Origin: Rhodospirillales bacterium | GTDB lineage: Bacteria > Pseudomonadota > Alphaproteobacteria > Acetobacterales > Acetobacteraceae | Length of the DNA stretch: 49,075 nucleotides | Direction of reading: 5' to 3' | NCBI GenBank assembly: GCA_025352665.1 | Contig: JANXSM010000025.1 | Coordinates: 1-49,075 of the forward strand | Shown: positions 45,110-49,075 of the stretch, piece after piece | Numbering within the stretch: the stretch's first letter is position 1 | Layout: each line of letters starts with the position of its first letter | Notes under the pieces: model-generated | Seen by the model: the letters and a program-made list of their open reading frames with translations, nothing else | Told to the model about the DNA's origin: nothing | Databases searched by the model: none | Position numbers and translations under genes: made by a program

Positions 45110-47025
45110 ATGAGCGATCAAGCGCGGCGTGGGGTGCTCGCCGGATTTGCCATCGTGGGAATTGCAACCACCGTTCCGCGCGTCGCTGCTGCGCAAGGCG
45201 CCGGGCGCGAGCCCGCTTCGCTCGCAAAACTGGTGGCTGACCGCAAGCTCGCGCCGCTGGCATCGCGGCTTCCGGCCAGGCCAATGGTGGTTTAGGTCGA
45301 GAAAATCGGCACCTTGCGGCGCGGATTGCGCGGCAGTTCCGACCATAACGGCATTCTCAAAGTCATCGGCAACCAAAGCCTCGTGCGGTAGGATATGGCG
45401 TTGACTCAGGTCCTACGAAACGTTGCGGAGAAATAGGAAGTCAACGACAGCGCGACCGAATTCACCTTCCACCTGCGCCTCGGCATGAAATGGTCGGACG
45501 GCCATGATCTTGGCGCTGACGATATCGTCTTCGCCGTCGAGGATTGCGCCAAAAACAGCGAACCCTACAAAAGCACACCCTCTCCGTTGGTCATCTCCAA
45601 CCAGCCCGGAACCGTAACTAAGATCGACGACGCCACGGTGAAGTTCACCGTCGCGGCACCCTACGCCATGTTCCTGGAAATGCTTGCAACCCCGCTCGGA
45701 CAGCATCCCACGCTGTTCGCCAAGCATTACTGCAGCCAATTCCACCCGAAATATAATTTAAAGGTGGCGGACCTGGTAATGGCCGCCAATCTCTCCGACT
45801 GAGGCACCCTTTTCCGCAACAAATGCGGCGATATCGAAATTCCCGCGCGCTGGGGTACCCCGATCGCCCCGTGGGCGATCCCTGGGTCAACAAGGAGCCC
45901 TACACCGACGGCGCCCAGCGCGTGGTGGCCGAGCGCAACCCGTTCTTCTGGCAGGTGGACCAAGAAGGCAAGCAGCTTCCCTACATCGACCGGGTGAACT
46001 TCTCGATCTCGCAGGACGTCGAGTCACTCATGATCGATGCTGTCTCGGGACGGTTGGACATGCAGGATCGCCACATCACCACGCTGCAGAACAAGCCGAC
46101 GCTGGCCAAGAACGCCAAGGCAGGCGCCTATCGCCTGATCGAATTGGTTTCGTCGGGCGCACAGCAGGTGCAGATCTATCTTAACATCACCCACAAAGAC
46201 CCCAGGATGCGGGAGATGTTTGCCAACAAGGAGTTCCGCCAGGTGCTTTCGCTCGGCATCAACCGTGGCGAAATTATCGAACTCGTCTATCTCGGCCAGT
46301 CGGAGCCATACCAGACCGGGCCGCGGCCAGTTCACCCCTAATACCACGAGAAACTGGCGAAACAGTTCACTGACTTCGATCAGAAAAAATCTCACGCCAC
46401 GCTGGATCGTTTGGGATATGGCAAGAAGGACTCGCAGGGATTCCGCCTGCGGCCGGACGGTCTGAAGGTCTTCTTCTCCGTCGACGTCATTCCGACTCTG
46501 TACCCGGATGCGGTCGATGCTTTGGAGCTGGTCAATCGCCATTGGGCGGATATCGGTATCGATATCAGGGTGAACACGATCGAACGTGCGCTCTATTACA
46601 CGCGCGGCGACAACAACGATCACGATGCGGCCACCTGGCCTGGTCCCGGTGGGCTCCACCCGATGCTGGACCCGCGCGATTTCTTCGCCCAGCACACCCA
46701 GGGCACGCGCTACGCCCTTCCGTGGGTGCAGTGGTATGTCTCCAACGGCAAAGACGGCCAGGAGCCGCCGGCAAGCCAGAAACAACGCATGAAACTGTTC
46801 GACGAAGCCCGCGGCACCGCGGATCTCGCCAGGCGTGGCGCCCTCATGAAGCAAGTATTCGACCTAGCAGCCGACGCGTTCGAGCCGATCGGTGTGTGCC
46901 TGTCCGTCAACGCCTTCGGCATTGCCAAGCTGAACCTCGCTAACGTGCCCGACAAGGAACCCAATTCCTGGTCATGGCCCAACCCAGCACCTGCCATTCC
47001 GCAGCAGTTTTTCTTTACCTCCTGA
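45110..47025 (+). pseudogene. Peptide-type substrate-binding protein with five in-frame stops and a frameshift
   Basis: Start ATG 45110 with a signal sequence (MSDQARRGVLAGFAIVGIA). The family blocks run end to end: FTFHLRLGMKWSDGHDLGAD, DGAQRVVAERNPFFWQVD, DVESLMIDAVSGRLDMQDRH and WPNPAPAIPQQFFFTS. Stops are TAG 45293-45295, TAG 45389-45391, TAG 45434-45436, TGA 45800-45802 and, after a frameshift near 45850-45890, TAA 46339-46341. The protein cannot be made in one piece. The second half (46342-47025) remains uninterrupted. Confidence 0.9.
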
Positions 47026-47080
47026 CAGCCGCCCCGGAGGTGGTCGCACGGCCGGGGTCCGCCGCTGAAATGTGCCATTG

Positions 47081-48070
47081 ATGCTGCGCTTCATCGGAAA
47101 ACGACGGCTCTGGATGATCTCGGCGCTGATCGTGCTGAGTTTCCTGTCCTTCGTCCTGATCCAGTTGCCGCCTGGCAATTACGTCACGACCTATTTCGCC
47201 ACGCTCTCAGCCTCCAACGAGGTGATCGACCGCAACACCGCGGCTGACCTGCGTGTCCGATTTGGGCTCGACCAGCCGATGATCGTGCAATACTTTAAAT
47301 CGATTACCGGCATTCTGCTGCACGGCGATTTCGGCCTTAGCTTCGAATGGCAGCAGCCGGTCTCTGGCCTGATCTGGGAACGCATGGCGTTCACCCTGTT
47401 GCTGACCTTTGCTACGCTTCTGGCTACCTGGGGCATCGCCCTGCTGATCAGGATCTTCTCCGCCGTCAACAAATACACCATCGGCGACTACATCGTGACG
47501 CTGTTCAGGTTCATCGGCCTCGCTGTGCCAAGTTTTCTGCTTGCCCTCGTGCTGATGTATATTGCCGCGGTAAAAATGGGCCAGGAGGTCGGCGGCCTAT
47601 TCTCCGACGCCTACGTCACCGCACCTTGGAGCATCAACAAGCTTATCGATTTGCTCAATCACCTGTGGATCCCGGTAATCATCCTAGCGGTCTCCGGCAC
47701 GGCAAGTCTGGTGCGGGTCATGCGCGCCAATTTGCTGGATGAACTACATAAACCTTATGTGACCACCGCCCGCGCCAAGGGCCTGTCCGAGTTCCGGCTG
47801 CTGATCAAATACCCAGTGCGCGTGGCAATGAAGCCGTTCATTTCAACCATCGCCTGGCTGCTGCCCAACCTTGTTTCCGGCTCGATCATCGTCGCCATCG
47901 TGCTCAATTTGCCAACGGCAGGGCAAATGCTGCTGCAATCGTTGATGAGCCAGGACATGTATCTGGCCGGCGCCTTCATCCTACTAATCTGCGTACTGAC
48001 GATGCTGGGGTCGCTGATCAGCGACATCCTCTTGGCGAGCGTCGATCCCCGCATTCGATTGGAATGGTAG
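47081..48070 (+). CDS. OppB-like ABC permease, apparently intact
   Basis: 329 aa from ATG 47081 (MLRFIGKRRLWMISALIVLSF); a GTG at 47072 is possible. Six membrane segments. The EAA-like loop HKPYVTTARAKGLSEFRLLIKYP and PNLVSGSIIVAIVLNLPT are typical OppB/DppB blocks. No stops or shifts are seen. Its partner proteins here are broken, so it is probably nonfunctional in context even if translated. Confidence 0.85.
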   Translation: MLRFIGKRRLWMISALIVLSFLSFVLIQLPPGNYVTTYFATLSASNEVIDRNTAADLRVRFGLDQPMIVQYFKSITGILLHGDFGLSFEWQQPVSGLIWERMAFTLLLTFATLLATWGIALLIRIFSAVNKYTIGDYIVTLFRFIGLAVPSFLLALVLMYIAAVKMGQEVGGLFSDAYVTAPWSINKLIDLLNHLWIPVIILAVSGTASLVRVMRANLLDELHKPYVTTARAKGLSEFRLLIKYPVRVAMKPFISTIAWLLPNLVSGSIIVAIVLNLPTAGQMLLQSLMSQDMYLAGAFILLICVLTMLGSLISDILLASVDPRIRLEW

Positions 48071-48850
48071 ATGTCCGATACGGTTCTCGGTTTCGCGCCG
48101 GCACGACGCACGGCGGTCGCTTCCCGATGGCAGGTCGTCTGGTGGGCGTTCCGTCGCCATCGATTGGCGATGATCGGCCTGGTCATAACGATCGCCTTCT
48201 ACATTATTGCCATCATACCTGGCTTCTTCGCCATCAACGATCCGTCGCAACAGAACCCGCGCGCCGCCTATCAGCCGCCCGCCTCCCTGCATCTGCACGA
48301 CATCGCAGTCGACGGCAGCTGGTCGTTCGGCCCCTACATCTACGCCTCCGTGCTCAAGCGCGATCCGCAGACCCTCGAAACGGTGTTCGTCGAAGACATC
48401 AGTCGTAAGGTCCCGTTGAACCTTTTCGGCCGCGGCTATGAGTACGGCGTGCTCGGTCTGTTTCACACTAACGTGCATCTGCTGGCCACCAGCAACGCGC
48501 GTGAACCTGTTTTCCTGCTGGGTGCCGACCGCCTCGGCCGCTGCGTCTTCAGCCGCATTATGCAGGGCACGCAGATCTCCCTGTCAGTTGGTCTTGTAGG
48601 CGTGTTTTTCTCATTGACGATCGGTCTCCTGCTGGGCGGAATCTCCCGCTACTACGGCGGCCGCGTGGACTTCGCGGTGCAGCGGGTGATCGAGTTCGTG
48701 CTTGCATTGCCAGATATCCCGATCTGGCTGGCACTCTCGGGTGCCCTACCGCAGAACTGGCCGGCCACGGCGAATTACTTCATGATCACTATCATTTTGT
48801 CGCTGACCGGATGGGCCCAACTCGGGCGCGTGGTCCGTGGCCGTTTCCTC
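48071..48850 (+). pseudogene. OppC-like permease truncated by IS256
   Basis: 260 native residues starting MSDTVLGFAPARR. FLLGADRLGRCVFSRIMQGT and ISLSVGLVGVFFSLTIGLLLG are OppC/DppC blocks. The usual EAA loop and last membrane helices (about 110 residues) are missing. The frame continues seven codons into the IS inverted repeat (GRVPDAV) and stops at 48872-48874. This is a clean example of gene disruption by insertion. Confidence 0.9.
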
Positions 48851-48880
48851 GGTCGTGTCCCGGACGCGGTGTAGGAGCGG
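48851..48880 (+). repeat. Left terminal inverted repeat of the IS256-family element
   Basis: It begins GGTCGTGTCCC and ends GGTGTAGGAGCGG, the inverse of 157-187. This marks the IS boundary exactly where OppC-like similarity ends. Confidence 0.75.
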
Positions 48881-48940
48881 TGGGTAAGTCGCCCGCCGAA
48901 GCGACCGCCACGAGTCTGGCGTAGGCGGGCGACTTATCCA
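48881..48940. other. Large hairpin in the IS leader
   Basis: Arms TGGGTAAGTCGCCCGCC (48881-48897) and GGCGGGCGACTTATCCA (48924-48940) match at 16 of 17 positions around an inner CGCCA/TGGCG stem. It sits between the terminal repeat and the transposase start and could block read-through from the host gene or reduce transposase translation. Confidence 0.6.
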
Positions 48941-49018
48941 CGGCGGTGGTCACCGCAGCGGTGTTGAGCAAGGGTTGGGTTGTCGAGACACAACCTGAAC
49001 TCAAGGATCACCCCCACG

Positions 49019-49075
49019 GTGACCGATGACAAGATCGCCCTTCGCGAGCTACTCGAAAAGGGTTCCGATACAACA
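49019..49075 (+). CDS. IS256-family transposase, N-terminal fragment
   Basis: GTG start 49019 preceded by AAGGA. 19 codons to the window end: VTDDKIALRELLEKGSDTT. This is the N-terminus seen in the same IS256 group as the fragment at 1-129. The rest lies right of the window. Confidence 0.75.
   Translation, partial: MTDDKIALRELLEKGSDTT

Noticed and set aside
45110-47025. Stop-codon readthrough or selenocysteine recoding in the binding protein
   Set aside because: Three different stop codons and a frameshift are present, and neighbouring genes use TGG normally, so plain decay is simpler.

Overview
This 49 kb window is high-GC DNA that looks like the chromosome of an alphaproteobacterium, most likely an Acetobacteraceae/Rhodospirillales member. 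The grounds are a gatCAB amidotransferase operon, a gluconate-dehydrogenase-type periplasmic oxidase (GMC flavoprotein, Tat-type small subunit, triheme cytochrome c), the UdgX/radical-SAM repair pair, and a dispersed palindromic repeat family of the alphaproteobacterial type. Taxonomy is inferred from gene content and protein style, not from a search. The window starts in the last 43 codons of an IS256-family transposase and ends in the first 19 codons of the same kind of transposase on the same strand, so it is probably a stretch bounded by IS copies (possibly an assembly contig).

Region by region: 1-187 is an IS256 tail. 490-7024 is an integrated element, all on the minus strand, next to tRNA-Ser(GCT) at 7178-7270. 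It holds a P4-type tyrosine integrase, an unknown protein, an AlpA-like HTH regulator, a coupled replication operon (62-aa protein, primase-like protein, DUF3987 ATPase, 129-aa protein) and a serine recombinase. 7364-12534 is conserved chromosome: gatC-gatA-gatB, a polysaccharide deacetylase and a YfcG-like GST in one overlapping minus-strand run, with ruvX divergent. 12559-15371 holds a possible WavE-like glycan protein, an HD-domain hydrolase and a small membrane protein. 15582-18509 is a three-gene repair-type operon: radical SAM protein, UdgX, DUF427.

18631-21959 is an S9 peptidase overlapping a gamma-glutamyltransferase. 22020-25765 is the three-subunit periplasmic dehydrogenase. 25939-32567 holds a small secreted protein, an L-2-hydroxyglutarate-oxidase-like flavoprotein divergent from a peptide-type substrate-binding protein, a 776-aa DUF1796-like protein, a glycine-zipper lipoprotein and a secreted protein. 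32568-33709 has only gene remnants and a repeat. 33710-38761 is a tight operon of a thiamine-diphosphate enzyme with a complete NitT/TauT-type ABC importer. 38940-41661 is a DedA protein, a phospholipase D/cardiolipin-synthase-like protein and an EEP-family phosphodiesterase.

41781-48850 is a gene graveyard. It contains broken M20 amidohydrolase, OppF, two substrate-binding protein genes and a mannonate-dehydratase-like gene. One secreted heme-binding-type protein and an OppB-like permease are still open, and the OppC-like permease is cut by the terminal IS256 copy. A family of TAGAGC...GCTCTA palindromic elements (five copies: 25.8, 29.2, 33.6, 38.8 and 42.2 kb) is threaded through the right half. 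One copy supplies the stop codons of two convergent genes, and another sits inside the dead oppF.
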